A DNA stretch of 64,000 bases from the NCBI RefSeq assembly GCF_900461525.1, contig NZ_UGOD01000001.1:342501-406500 (forward strand), read 5' to 3'. Source of the stretch: Legionella busanensis (GTDB lineage: Bacteria > Pseudomonadota > Gammaproteobacteria > Legionellales > Legionellaceae). Shown here piece by piece: positions 34,049 through 42,713 of the stretch. The notes below the pieces were generated by a model, which ran no database searches, was not told where the DNA came from, and worked only from the letters and a program-made list of their open reading frames with translations. The first letter of the stretch is position 1. Every line of letters starts with the position of its first letter. Position numbers and translations under genes: made by a program.

Positions 34049-35494
34049 AATTTGCTTGAGGTCCCCGTCATTAATAATTTGGTTAAATGGTTTATTAATA
34101 AATTTACAATTGGATGATAATTCAAGAAAACGTCTTTGTAGCTCTAAATTTTTTATCGGATTAATGACAATAATTTCTTTTTTTGCTATATCAGACTTTG
34201 ATAATATTGCTTTAATATGAACATCAGATTCAGGAAGAGAGTAACTAATAAAAACTATCTTTTTCGCAAGCCTTATCTCAGAGCCGGCTTCATTTAACAT
34301 CTGGCTAATAATAGGATGCATAAGATTTTTATTGTAAGAGGGGGGAATGATTAAACTTTTCAATTCATTTCCATCTAGTGAACAGAAATTTGTATTTGTT
34401 TCCTCTAGTAAATCCGTTGTACGAGGGCTACTCGCGAATTCATGCTCTTTTTCCCATGCTCTTAATATTAATTGATTACAACAATTACAGTATTTCCAAT
34501 TTAAACTTCCATGCAATTTAATATATTTTATTCGTAAAGGGTAACTCGCCGAGGTTGATAAAATAGGCTTTTGTGGGTCTACCCACCAATCAGAAGGATG
34601 TATGCTTTCAAAATTATAATTTCCTAAGGGGTAGCAATAATCTAAATAACAATTAAGTGGATATAAAACAGGAAATGCATCTTCAGCTAAGGTATCGTAG
34701 TTAACAGTTATAATAGAGATATTTTGCTGAAACATATAAATCTGCTTCCAAAATTCTTTTAAAACGATACTTTTTTTGCGCGCACTCGCTCCAATGATAT
34801 AATATATTAACTTAATTAAACTTTCCTTTAAGTAAACAATATATTCTAAGGTATATAGTCCACTTAAACTTTCACTTCGCATAATAAAATATTCAATAAA
34901 GCCAAAAATTTGTTCTAAAGTCGGAAAGCAATCTTTATCTAAATCGCAAATGAAGTAAGTTTTAATAAAGTCGGTGACAATTTTATAGAGGTTAGATTTT
35001 TCATAATGATTATTTCTAAAATTGAACAATAAAGGAATAATATTTTTTTGTAATGGCGCTCCATCAGCAATAGATGCTCCTGCACCTAAAAAAAATACTG
35101 TATCGCGTATCGTAGGATACTCGTGATAAACATTACGGTTAAAAGAATTTTTTTTATCAACAATAGAATAAAATTGATGAGAAATATTAAGAGCCTGTTT
35201 ATATAAGTCAGAGAGTGATTTGCCTTCTTTATTATGCCAGACTACCCAGCCATTGATTGGACGAGCATCACCTATGCTAAGTAAGTACTGAATAGCAGCA
35301 AAGCTCGGATTTAAATAGGCAGTCCCTACTAACAAACCTTTAGATGTCACCTTGGCTTCGAATCTATAATTTTTATTATTTCTAGCTAAATAATCGAAGA
35401 ATAAAGTTTCATGTAAATGGATTAACTTTTTTTTCAGTAATAATTGGTAAATAGAGAACGCTTCTGATTTTTTCGCCCGCATAAGAACAATCAT
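34034..35494 (-). CDS. SIR2-like domain protein with small N-terminal domain
   Basis: 486 residues. From about residue 131 it is a SIR2-like Rossmann domain: FFLGAGAS (134-141), ITVNYDTLAED with Asn265, and KYIKLHGSLNW with His328, followed by a Cys cluster (336, 338, 339) and the late ISYSLPESDVHIK motif. The Asn and His correspond to the pair required in SIR2-type NAD-cleaving defence proteins such as ThsA and DSR2 (family knowledge). Residues 40-100 contain NPSFAAIQY followed by INGWVVWHNKEGKSL, resembling the small NGWxxW domains (DUF4357/RAMA type) seen in restriction-linked proteins; this is tentative. No ribosome site is evident before ATG 35494, and ATG 35482 is an alternative. No partner gene adjoins it. 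An antiphage NADase is possible but unproven. Confidence 0.7.
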   Translation of the reverse strand: MIVLMRAKKSEAFSIYQLLLKKKLIHLHETLFFDYLARNNKNYRFEAKVTSKGLLVGTAYLNPSFAAIQYLLSIGDARPINGWVVWHNKEGKSLSDLYKQALNISHQFYSIVDKKNSFNRNVYHEYPTIRDTVFFLGAGASIADGAPLQKNIIPLLFNFRNNHYEKSNLYKIVTDFIKTYFICDLDKDCFPTLEQIFGFIEYFIMRSESLSGLYTLEYIVYLKESLIKLIYYIIGASARKKSIVLKEFWKQIYMFQQNISIITVNYDTLAEDAFPVLYPLNCYLDYCYPLGNYNFESIHPSDWWVDPQKPILSTSASYPLRIKYIKLHGSLNWKYCNCCNQLILRAWEKEHEFASSPRTTDLLEETNTNFCSLDGNELKSLIIPPSYNKNLMHPIISQMLNEAGSEIRLAKKIVFISYSLPESDVHIKAILSKSDIAKKEIIVINPIKNLELQRRFLELSSNCKFINKPFNQIINDGDLKQILSIT

Positions 35495-35692
35495 TATTTA
35501 AATTATATGATTTAGTTTAACAAACTTTATAAGTTAATTCTGCTTAAAAGATGTTTAACAGTATTGCTAATACTTGCCTCATATGGTTAAGGATTGTGCT
35601 AACGATTTAAGTTTTGATTAAGCTAATAATCACCTATAAATCTAGTGAGTTTTAGTAGCGCAGAATAATTTTTGCATAAGCTCATAAGGTAG

Positions 35693-35760
35693 TAGGTCGT
35701 GCCAATATTTAATTCGGCATGGGAAATTTAAAGCTATAAAGTTACCCAGCAGCCGACCTA
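35693..35760. other. Possible three-way-junction RNA element
   Basis: Closing stem TAGGTCG/CGACCTA (35693-35699 with 35754-35760) encloses two arms: TGCC/GGCA (35700-35703 with 35716-35719, extendable by AAT/ATT across a bulged C) and TGGG/CCCA (35720-35723 with 35745-35748). It lacks T-loop and anticodon features, so it is not a tRNA. Strand and function unknown. Confidence 0.35.
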
Positions 35761-35807
35761 AACCCTCTAATAAATATATTCTTGATTAAGCAAACCTAAA
35801 ATATTGC

Positions 35808-35842
35808 CTGAAGTTTGATAATGACACTCTATTAAACTTCAG
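35808..35842 (-). terminator. Weak terminator-like hairpin after ssb
   Basis: Perfect 9-bp repeat CTGAAGTTT/AAACTTCAG (35808-35816 with 35834-35842), loop 17 bases, 6 bases past the ssb stop on the minus strand. The long loop and mixed following sequence make termination uncertain. Confidence 0.4.
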
Positions 35843-35847
35843 TTAAT

Positions 35848-36327
35848 TTAAAATGGAATATCATCATCTAATTCTGCAAAAGCATCTTCTGCTGGATTTT
35901 TACGATTAGTTGATGCCGATGATTGATACGAAGGTTGCTGATGTTGAGGAGGCGCTGATTGTGTATCATCAAACCCAGCTGAGCCACCTACCTTGCTATC
36001 AAGCATTTGTACATCTGTAGCAACAATTTCAGTTGTATAACGGTCTTGTCCTTGTTGATCTTGCCATTTGCGAGTACGAAGACTACCTTCAATATATAAT
36101 TTAGAACCTTTACGCACATATTCGCCGGCAATTTCTCCTAAACGATTAAAGCAAACAACACGATGCCACTCAGTTCGCTCCTGCTTATCGCCAGTTTGTT
36201 TATCCTTCCAAGTTTCACTGGTAGCTATTGATAGGGTAGCAACAGCATTGCCATTAGGCATGTACCTAACTTCGGGATCACTCCCAACGTTACCTATTAA
36301 GATAACTTTATTAATTCCACGAGCCAT
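35848..36327 (-). CDS. ssb: Single-stranded DNA-binding protein
   Basis: 159-residue SSB that coats single-stranded DNA in replication and repair. OB fold in residues 1-110 ([41 protein letters not shown]), flexible Gln/Ser/Pro-rich linker, and the partner-binding acidic tail DDDIPF. AGGAG stands 7 bases before ATG. Single gene on the minus strand. Confidence 0.97.
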   Translation of the reverse strand: MARGINKVILIGNVGSDPEVRYMPNGNAVATLSIATSETWKDKQTGDKQERTEWHRVVCFNRLGEIAGEYVRKGSKLYIEGSLRTRKWQDQQGQDRYTTEIVATDVQMLDSKVGGSAGFDDTQSAPPQHQQPSYQSSASTNRKNPAEDAFAELDDDIPF

Positions 36328-36362
36328 TAGTTTCTCCTGCTTGCGAGATAGTTAGAGCAAAT

Positions 36363-36391
36363 ATTATAGCTAATGTAAGCTGATTTTCGAA
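36363..36391 (-). promoter_or_regulatory. Candidate ssb promoter
   Basis: On the minus strand a perfect TATAAT (36368-36363) lies 35 bases before ssb, with TTCGAA 17 bases further upstream as a poor -35 box. Confidence 0.45.
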
Positions 36392-36465
36392 GGTTTATAA
36401 ATAATAATCTACCCCCTAAAATTTGCATGATAAATAAATGAATAAGCTATTTAAAGTATACTCAT

Positions 36466-37827
36466 TTATTGATAATGAGTTAGTATTTTTTCAGCACTAC
36501 CGGCCTTATAGACTGTTTTATTCGCCTTTAGGTAAACGGTATTTTCTTCATTTGCAATAGTCACATTAATAATACCGGGTAAAGATTGTAATGTATTAAT
36601 TAATTTTTCTTCCCCATGTTTATCCATGTTAGGTTTAGTGAGAATGATATTAATTTGCTGCGCATGAATCGTCATTGGCAAAGCAATAATAAACCATATT
36701 AATCCTAATAATGCATTTGTAATAAAAATAGCGTGAATACCTAGGTACTGGTATAAAACACCAGCGCTAAAACCGCCAATAAAAATCCCCAAAAACTGAC
36801 AACTGGAATAGACCCCCATAGCAGTTCCTTTATTATTTACACTTGCTTGTTTAGATATTAATGAAGGTAAGCTTGCTTCAAGAATATTAAAAGCAGTGAA
36901 ATAAAAGAGCATAACAAAGCAAAAAAAGATCCACTCGTTATGTAAAAATATAAGGACAAACTGAGTAGCTGCAGTGGCTATTACAGCAGATAAAAAAATA
37001 GGTTTCATAAATTGCTTTTTTTCAGCAAGAAAAATAAGCGGTACCATTAATACAAAAGAGAGAAGCATTAATGGTAGATAAAAGTGCCACTGGTGGGTTA
37101 ACTGGCCTAGTTTCAACTGTTGTTGTAATAATAAAGGAATAGCAAAGAATGTAGCTGTTAAAATAAAATGTTGTAGAAAAATACCAAGATCTAAACGTTG
37201 CAAGTCTCTATTAATAAGTGTCGTTTTTAACAGTGATACTTTCGCTCCACTATCTGTATGAAAACTTTGTTTTTGCGGATTAGGAATGACACCATAAAGC
37301 ATGGCTAAACCTAGAAGCGCTAATAAAGTGGTTAGATAAAAAATACCGGCTAAGCCATAATAGTGGGCAATTGCAGGACTAAGTACCATTGCTAGACTAA
37401 AAGAAATACCGATAGTCATCCCGATAACAGCCATTGCTCGGGTTCGCTCTTCATCAACAGTTAAATCAGCTAGTAAGGCAATTAACACACTGCCGATAGC
37501 GCCCATACCCTGTAAAATGCGGGCAATAATCATTCCATAGATAGAATGGGTTAAAGCGCCTACCAAACTACCAATAGCAAATAAAATTAAACCAATGGCT
37601 ATCATTTTTTTTCTGCCATAGTAATCGGATAAAATGCCGAAAGGCATTTGTAATAAACCTTGGCTTAAGCCATAACTGCCTAAAGCAATACCAATTAAAG
37701 TAGGGGTAGCATGATTCAATTGACTAGCAAGGACTGTAAACACAGGGATTAGCATAAACAGGCCTAGCATGCGAAACGAGAAAATAGCTGCAATTGGAAA
37801 AGCGCTTTTTGACCAAGAATATTTCAT
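36466..37827 (-). CDS. yajR: MFS transporter with C-terminal YAM-like domain, YajR type
   Basis: 453 residues, almost the length of E. coli YajR (454). About 12 membrane segments in residues 10-390 and the MFS motif GILSDYYGRKKMI between segments 2 and 3. The soluble C-terminal domain (about 393-453, with INIILTKPNMDKHGEEKLINTL in its first half) has the beta-alpha-beta pattern of the YAM domain. Inner membrane; substrate unknown. It lies upstream of ssb on the same strand with a 138-base gap, so it is probably a separate unit. The family call is firm, the orthology to yajR is likely. Confidence 0.85.
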   Translation of the reverse strand: MKYSWSKSAFPIAAIFSFRMLGLFMLIPVFTVLASQLNHATPTLIGIALGSYGLSQGLLQMPFGILSDYYGRKKMIAIGLILFAIGSLVGALTHSIYGMIIARILQGMGAIGSVLIALLADLTVDEERTRAMAVIGMTIGISFSLAMVLSPAIAHYYGLAGIFYLTTLLALLGLAMLYGVIPNPQKQSFHTDSGAKVSLLKTTLINRDLQRLDLGIFLQHFILTATFFAIPLLLQQQLKLGQLTHQWHFYLPLMLLSFVLMVPLIFLAEKKQFMKPIFLSAVIATAATQFVLIFLHNEWIFFCFVMLFYFTAFNILEASLPSLISKQASVNNKGTAMGVYSSCQFLGIFIGGFSAGVLYQYLGIHAIFITNALLGLIWFIIALPMTIHAQQINIILTKPNMDKHGEEKLINTLQSLPGIINVTIANEENTVYLKANKTVYKAGSAEKILTHYQ

Positions 37828-37907
37828 GTAAATCTAAATGACTATGTTGAACATGAAATAGTACAAAGTTGAGCTGTTATGTACAAGTTGTTTTTCCGTT
37901 AAAATAG

Positions 37908-40139
37908 TCAAACATGTTTTTTTAGAAGGACTTCCACTGCTTGGGCTGTTAGTGGCTCACTTAATAAGAAGCCTTGAACTTCATCGCAATAACGTTCTTT
38001 AAGAAAGTTAATTTGTCTCTGATTTTCAACGCCTTCGGCTACAACTTTAAAGTTTAGGCTTTGAGCCATAGCAATAATGGCTTGAATAATAACCTCATCG
38101 CTTCGTGATTTACTAATATTTTTTATAAATGACTGATCTATTTTTAAACGATCAAATTGTATTCTTTTTAAATAATTTAAGCTTGAGTTTCCGGTGCCAA
38201 AATCATCAAGAACAATTTTAACACCCAGATTTTTTAATTCTTGCAGCGTACTTTGTACTTCAGGATTGACAATAATAACGTTTTCTATGATTTCAAGTTC
38301 TAAATATTGCGGTTCAATTTTGTATTTTTGTAAGATTGCTTCTAAACGCTTAGCAAAATTTCGTTGCCTTAGTTGTTGGGAGCCAATATTTATAGCCACT
38401 CTGATTCGAGGTAACCCTTGTGACTGCCAAATACTCATTTGTTGACAGACTTCATTAATGATTAAATCGCCAAGAGGAATAATTAACCCTGATTCTTCAG
38501 CTAGAGGAATAAATTCATTCGGTGATAATAGCCCTTTTTTTGGATGTTGCCAGCGAACAAGTGCCTCCACAGCTAATAAATCTTGATTCTGCACATTAAA
38601 TTGTGGTTGATAAAGCATGAAAAATTCATGATTTTTAATAGCTGTTCTAAGTTCTGCTTCCTTTTGTAATTGTTTACTTAAATAGGGGTTAGCTCTGCGG
38701 GTATAAAATTTAAATTGATTTCCTCCCTTTTGCTTTGCTTGATACATAGCAACATCGGCATTTTTAAGCAAGGTATTAGCTGTTTTACCATGATAAGGAT
38801 AAATACTAATACCGATACTGGGAGGCATAATTATTTCTTGATTACCAACTGATAAGGGTTTATTTAATGCAGTTATAATTTTTTGCGCAACATTAGCTGC
38901 TCCTTTTCCTTGTTCTAAGCCTGTTAAAATAATGACGAATTCATCACCGCCAAGGCGAGCTAATGTATCTTGAGAGCGTATAAGAGGAGCTATTCGTTTC
39001 GCAACTGCTTTTAATAATTTATCGCCTAAGTGATGCCCCCAACTGTCATTAACTAATTTGAATCGATCTAAGTCTATAAACAACACAGCGCAGTGACTTT
39101 CTTGCTGTGCACAAAATCTTATAGTATTAATAAGTTTTTCGTGAATAAGTGTTCTATTAGGCAATCCGGTTAATGGATCATGTGTTGCTTGGAATTGTAG
39201 TTTTTTCTCTAAGGAGGCTTTTTCAGTAATATCTCTAAAACTATAAATTCGCCCTACTATACTTGTATCAATGCAATGTGGTTGAGAATAATATTCGAAA
39301 GCTTTATTGTTTTTTCCTTCAATTATTTGCAAGTTACTTTCACTTATATTCTCTGCTAAGCAATTTACTTGGTTAGCAAAATCTTCTGGGTAGAGCAGTT
39401 GTTCTAAAATTGATTGTAAAATTAACGCAAAATTTCTGGCTTGTAAGAGTGGTCTAGAGAGATTCCACATATGAACGAATTGCTGATTATAATCTACTAT
39501 CTTTCCAGTAAGATCAGTTACTAGAATGCCGTCAGTACTAGAATCTATTGTTGCTCTTAATAAGGATACTGATTGATTAAGAGATTGAGTACGCTCTGCG
39601 ACAATTTGGCGTAAGGATTCTGTATGCAAGTTAGCTTCTTTAGTCAACAGCCATTTTCTAGTAAGTGCACTAGCAAGCTGTCGAACAGCAACTGTATCAA
39701 ATGGCTTTTTTAAAATTAACAGGTTATCTGATAAACCTAACTGTTGTACTGTATCTTCCCAAGAATAATCTGAGTAAGCAGTACAAATAACTACTTGAAC
39801 ATTAGGATCTATTTCCCAAATATGTTTAATGGTTTCTAATCCGTCCCAGCCTGGTGGCATACGGATATCAACAAAAGCCAAGGCAAATGGCTTGCCTTCT
39901 TTAATTGCTAATTTTATCTTTTCTACCCCTTCTTGGCCTTGTTCTGCTGTTTCTATTTCGAATAAGGGTATGGGATTTTGTTGTATGTTATTTGTAGAAG
40001 TATTCCCAAATAATTCTTTATCTAATTCAAGCAACTTTGTTTTATTAATTGAAGTGGCTAGTACCTTGATAAAATCTTGATGAATTGCTGGATTATCATC
40101 AATAATAATTATTCGAAATTCAATTGATTGCTTACTCAT
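37908..40139 (-). CDS. Response regulator-PAS-GGDEF-EAL protein (c-di-GMP turnover)
   Basis: 743 residues. Receiver domain 8-150 with acidic IIDDN and phospho-acceptor Asp91 in FVDIRMPPGWDG; coiled linker; PAS domain about 192-305; GGDEF domain about 318-480 with intact ARLGGDEF (397-401); EAL domain about 490-740 with EAL at 525-527, DDFGTGNSSLNYLKRI and EGVENQ. Catalytic motifs of both diguanylate cyclase and phosphodiesterase are complete, so it may be bifunctional or switch by phosphorylation. No histidine kinase gene is adjacent. Its ATG overlaps the stop of a 48-codon gene (40136-40282), giving an ATGA junction. Confidence 0.93.
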   Translation of the reverse strand: MSKQSIEFRIIIIDDNPAIHQDFIKVLATSINKTKLLELDKELFGNTSTNNIQQNPIPLFEIETAEQGQEGVEKIKLAIKEGKPFALAFVDIRMPPGWDGLETIKHIWEIDPNVQVVICTAYSDYSWEDTVQQLGLSDNLLILKKPFDTVAVRQLASALTRKWLLTKEANLHTESLRQIVAERTQSLNQSVSLLRATIDSSTDGILVTDLTGKIVDYNQQFVHMWNLSRPLLQARNFALILQSILEQLLYPEDFANQVNCLAENISESNLQIIEGKNNKAFEYYSQPHCIDTSIVGRIYSFRDITEKASLEKKLQFQATHDPLTGLPNRTLIHEKLINTIRFCAQQESHCAVLFIDLDRFKLVNDSWGHHLGDKLLKAVAKRIAPLIRSQDTLARLGGDEFVIILTGLEQGKGAANVAQKIITALNKPLSVGNQEIIMPPSIGISIYPYHGKTANTLLKNADVAMYQAKQKGGNQFKFYTRRANPYLSKQLQKEAELRTAIKNHEFFMLYQPQFNVQNQDLLAVEALVRWQHPKKGLLSPNEFIPLAEESGLIIPLGDLIINEVCQQMSIWQSQGLPRIRVAINIGSQQLRQRNFAKRLEAILQKYKIEPQYLELEIIENVIIVNPEVQSTLQELKNLGVKIVLDDFGTGNSSLNYLKRIQFDRLKIDQSFIKNISKSRSDEVIIQAIIAMAQSLNFKVVAEGVENQRQINFLKERYCDEVQGFLLSEPLTAQAVEVLLKKHV

Positions 40140-40282
40140 TGCTGCACCTTTTTATAAGAAAATTTTTCATAAAGCAGTGCTAGAAAAGGATTAAAATAAT
40201 AGTTTTTTTGGAATCTTAAGCCTACATATTTTTTTATTTTACAATCAGTTAGAGGGTTTCTTTGTCGTTTTTTAACATCCAT
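40136..40282 (-). CDS. Small basic protein, 48 residues, coupled to the GGDEF-EAL gene
   Basis: Read directly from the minus strand: ATG 40282, 48 codons, TGA 40138-40136. It begins MDVKKRQRNPLTD and ends KKVQQ, with about a quarter Lys/Arg and no membrane segment or known motif. Two features argue that it is real: GGAAGGAGGG (40300-40291), eight bases before the start, is among the best ribosome sites here, and its stop forms ATGA with the next gene's start. The GGDEF-EAL gene has no strong site of its own outside this frame, so the small gene probably delivers ribosomes to it. It could be a leader peptide or a small partner protein; I do not recognise it. Confidence 0.65.
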   Translation of the reverse strand: MDVKKRQRNPLTDCKIKKYVGLRFQKNYYFNPFLALLYEKFSYKKVQQ

Positions 40283-40523
40283 TTATACGGCCCTCCTTCC
40301 TATATAATTATTTGCATAAAACATCCTGTTTAATATTAAACACCTATGAGCTTAATTATATCAATCATTTGTCTAAATATAGCACGAATACAGGATAAAA
40401 GTTGTAGTAATAGGGCTAACTCATGGTAGGAATACTTTGGCAAAATGGTGAAAATAACTTAACATTTGACAGTTACCAATATTGACGTTAGCTTTAGCCC
40501 TTTATTTAGATTTGGACGATAAT
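40283..40523. other. Divergent intergenic region
   Basis: 241 AT-rich bases between the 48-codon gene (minus) and the enoyl-ACP reductase gene (plus). It holds the minus-strand promoter at 40355-40363, a leader of about 65 bases for that transcript, and TTGACA (40466-40471) and TTGACG (40482-40487) on the plus strand without a good -10 partner. Confidence 0.5.
40355..40363 (-). promoter_or_regulatory. Extended -10 promoter for the small gene and GGDEF-EAL gene
   Basis: TGATATAAT on the minus strand (TG at 40363-40362, TATAAT at 40360-40355), the same nine bases as the rplK and spc promoters. No clear -35 box. Confidence 0.5.
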
Positions 40524-41279
40524 ATGAGTCTCATTTTTAATAACAAAGTAGCATTAATTACAGGCGGTGCTCGTGGTATTGGCCGTGCCACCGCATTAAA
40601 GTTAGCTAAAGCAGGTAGCAATATTGCTATTGTTTACTACAATAGCTCTGATGAAGCGCATCAATTAGTAGACGAAATCCAAGCACTTGGCCGCGAAGCA
40701 ATTGCCATACAAGCAAATGTGGCAGATCAGCAATCAATTAAAGAGATGTTTATAGAGTTTCGCAAGTCATTTAATGAACTTCATTTTTTAATTAGCAACG
40801 CGGCTAGCGGTGTGCTTAAATCGGCTTTAAAAATGTCAACAAAGCATTGGCGATGGTGTCTAGAAACAAATGCATTGGCTTTAAATCATTTGGTACAAGA
40901 AGGAAAAGATTTAATGCCTAAGGGTAGTGCTGTAATTGCTCTGTCTAGTTTGGGGGCGCATCGTGCAATTCCTAATTATGCTTTTATTGGTGCATCAAAA
41001 GCAGCATTAGAAGCCTTAGTTCGTTCTCTTAGCCTTGAGTTGGCACCGTTTGATATTCGTGTTAATACTGTTTCTGCTGGTGTAGTTGATACTGACGCAT
41101 TAAAATATTTTCCTAATCGTGAGCAATTACTTGATGAATCACAATCTCGTTCACTGGCTTCTCGGCCTTTAACCCCGGAAGATGTAGCTAATACTATCTA
41201 TCTATTATGCTTACCTGAAGCTCAAATGATTAATGCCCACACCTTAGTGGTTGATGCTGGCTATAGCCAAGTGGGGTAG
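40524..41279 (+). CDS. fabL: Enoyl-ACP reductase of the FabL type (SDR family)
   Basis: 251-residue short-chain dehydrogenase. Cofactor motif TGGARGIG (13-20), NAASG (92-96), and Tyr152/Lys159 in NYAFIGASK. The Tyr-x6-Lys spacing marks enoyl-ACP reductases, in contrast to the Tyr-x3-Lys of FabG. NAASGVL with a following HW motif, and DTDALKYFPNRE, agree closely with what I remember of Bacillus FabL. It would reduce the double bond in the last step of each elongation cycle. The ATG at 40524 is chosen by family start; an upstream TTG (40482) adds 14 residues. It precedes the acyl cluster but has a 127-base gap and a separate promoter after it. Confidence 0.82.
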   Translation: MSLIFNNKVALITGGARGIGRATALKLAKAGSNIAIVYYNSSDEAHQLVDEIQALGREAIAIQANVADQQSIKEMFIEFRKSFNELHFLISNAASGVLKSALKMSTKHWRWCLETNALALNHLVQEGKDLMPKGSAVIALSSLGAHRAIPNYAFIGASKAALEALVRSLSLELAPFDIRVNTVSAGVVDTDALKYFPNREQLLDESQSRSLASRPLTPEDVANTIYLLCLPEAQMINAHTLVVDAGYSQVG

Positions 41280-41359
41280 TTGTTTTACTCGATAATAATG
41301 AAGATTAAAAATAGCCAATAATCCTTCTATAGAACGCATAGCTCGGTATTAAAACTTTG

Positions 41360-41368
41360 TGATATACT
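41360..41368 (+). promoter_or_regulatory. Extended -10 promoter of the acyl cluster
   Basis: TGATATACT (TATACT at 41363-41368 with upstream TG), 39 bases before the ACP start; no good -35 box. Confidence 0.5.
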
Positions 41369-41406
41369 CCTTAAATTTACAATTTAGCAGAATTCGAGGA
41401 TATAAA

Positions 41407-41820
41407 ATGAATGTAGAAAGCGTTTACCCAAAGGTAAGGGAAATTATCGCTGATGTTCTGGTTATTGATGAAGATGAAATAAAATTGGACAGTAGACTTA
41501 TTACCGATTTAGGTGCTGAATCAATTGACTTCCTGGATTTAGTTTTTCAATTAGAAAAAGAATTTGGTATTAAAATTCCCCGCGGGCAATTAGAAAAAAA
41601 TGCGCGTGGTGCACTTGCTGAAGATGAGTTTGAAAAAGGTGGTGTGTTAACTGAAGAGGGGATGCAAGCATTAAAGGATTATTTAACCGAAGTTCCAGAA
41701 GCATACTTTAAACCGAATTTAAAAGTAAATGAAATTCCAATGCTTTTTACAGTTGAAACGTTTTGTAAACTCGTCATTAATGCTGTAAATACTAATAAGT
41801 CTTGCGAAACTGTTGCCTGA
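41407..41820 (+). CDS. Acyl carrier protein with C-terminal extension
   Basis: 137 residues, about 55 more than a normal ACP. The four-helix ACP core is residues 1-85. Ser39 in LGAESIDFLDL is the expected phosphopantetheine site. The extra part (about 73-130, including GGVLTEEGMQALKDYL and FTVETFCKLVI) follows without a break. GAGG stands 7 bases before ATG 41407; an earlier in-frame start is rejected because the core begins here. Its stop overlaps the next ATG (ATGA). In role it recalls rhizobial AcpXL, the dedicated carrier for very-long-chain lipid A acids, which is an inference from the neighbours. Confidence 0.88.
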   Translation: MNVESVYPKVREIIADVLVIDEDEIKLDSRLITDLGAESIDFLDLVFQLEKEFGIKIPRGQLEKNARGALAEDEFEKGGVLTEEGMQALKDYLTEVPEAYFKPNLKVNEIPMLFTVETFCKLVINAVNTNKSCETVA

Positions 41821-42713
41821 TGCGCTTTTTATTTGTTGATCAAATTCTAGAGCTCATTCCAGGCGCATTAATTCGGGGTATTAAACATATTACACCTGAT
41901 GATAGTTACATTCATAAGAATGAAGAGGGGCAATATTATTTTGCCTCTTCTTTAATCGGTGAAACTTTAGGGCAGCTTGCGGCGTGGAATGTTATGTATA
42001 CTAATAATTTCACTAAGCGCCCTGTAGCAGGCATTGTTGCTTCGGCGCATTTGTACCGACAGGCTTATATTGGTGAGACGCTTTTATTAGAATCAACAAT
42101 TGATTCCTTAGATGAGCAGGCTGTCCAATATCATAGTGTTGCACGTATTGGTAATGAAGTAGTCTTTACAGTGGATGGCGCTTTAGGGCCTTTATTACCT
42201 ATGGAAAATTTTATTAGTCAGGAAGAGATTCGTTGCCAGTTTAATGAAATTTATCGTCCGGGTGAGTGGTCGCGCTATCAAGAATTATTTGCAATAGATG
42301 GAGATGCTATTGCTCATTTAGGAGCGTTAAATCCTTTTAAAATATCTTTTGATAAAATCATTGAATATAAACCAGGCGAGTCAATGACAGCTGTCAAACG
42401 GATTAGCCGTAGTGCTCCTTATTTTCCAGATCATTTCCCTAATAAACCTGTTTTACCGATGACAATATTATTAGAATGTAAGTTACATTTAGCGCATTTA
42501 TTTTTACAAAAAGCAGCCTTAATTGATCGTTATCAGGTTGCAGAATTACGTAAGATTAAAATGAGTGAGTTTGTTTATCCAGGCGATGTATTGTATTGTT
42601 ATGTGTCTTTTGTACAGCAGAATGAACAGCAGTTGATCTTGAGATTTCGTAGTGAAGTTAATAGTAAAAGAGTATGTATTTTAGATGTCGTTATGACTGC
42701 AAAGGGTATTTAA
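41820..42713 (+). CDS. Double-hotdog 3-hydroxyacyl-ACP dehydratase (FabZ-like)
   Basis: 297 residues, twice the FabZ length, suggesting two hotdog domains. The second half carries the FabZ-like core APYFPDHFPNKPVLPMTILLE (about residues 195-215) with the catalytic His in DHFP. The first half has the weaker pattern IRGIKHITPDDSYI, then FASSLIGETLGQLAAW. Likely to dehydrate hydroxyacyl-ACP for chain extension. The start ATG 41820 overlaps the ACP stop; an upstream TTG is rejected. Directly abuts the next gene. Confidence 0.8.
   Translation: MRFLFVDQILELIPGALIRGIKHITPDDSYIHKNEEGQYYFASSLIGETLGQLAAWNVMYTNNFTKRPVAGIVASAHLYRQAYIGETLLLESTIDSLDEQAVQYHSVARIGNEVVFTVDGALGPLLPMENFISQEEIRCQFNEIYRPGEWSRYQELFAIDGDAIAHLGALNPFKISFDKIIEYKPGESMTAVKRISRSAPYFPDHFPNKPVLPMTILLECKLHLAHLFLQKAALIDRYQVAELRKIKMSEFVYPGDVLYCYVSFVQQNEQQLILRFRSEVNSKRVCILDVVMTAKGI

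Larger units (their letters stand above)
35495..35847. other. 353-base gap between the SIR2-like gene and ssb
   Basis: AT-rich, with no convincing reading frame. It holds the branched fold at 35693-35760 and the hairpin after ssb at 35808-35842. The TATAAT-like box next to the SIR2-like start (minus strand, about 35500-35505) could be its promoter. Confidence 0.5.

Noticed and set aside
35693..35760. Degenerate tRNA
   Set aside because: A 7-bp closing stem is present, but there is no T-arm, no anticodon loop and no CCA on either strand.
36433..36470. Terminator after the YajR-like gene
   Set aside because: The repeat AATAAATGA/TCATTTATT has only A/T-rich pairs and a 20-base loop and overlaps the stop codon; too weak to call.
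40466..40511. Full promoter for the enoyl reductase gene
   Set aside because: TTGACA and TTGACG are present, but the facing -10 candidates (TAGCTT, TTTAGA) are poor, and the second would leave a leader of only a few bases.
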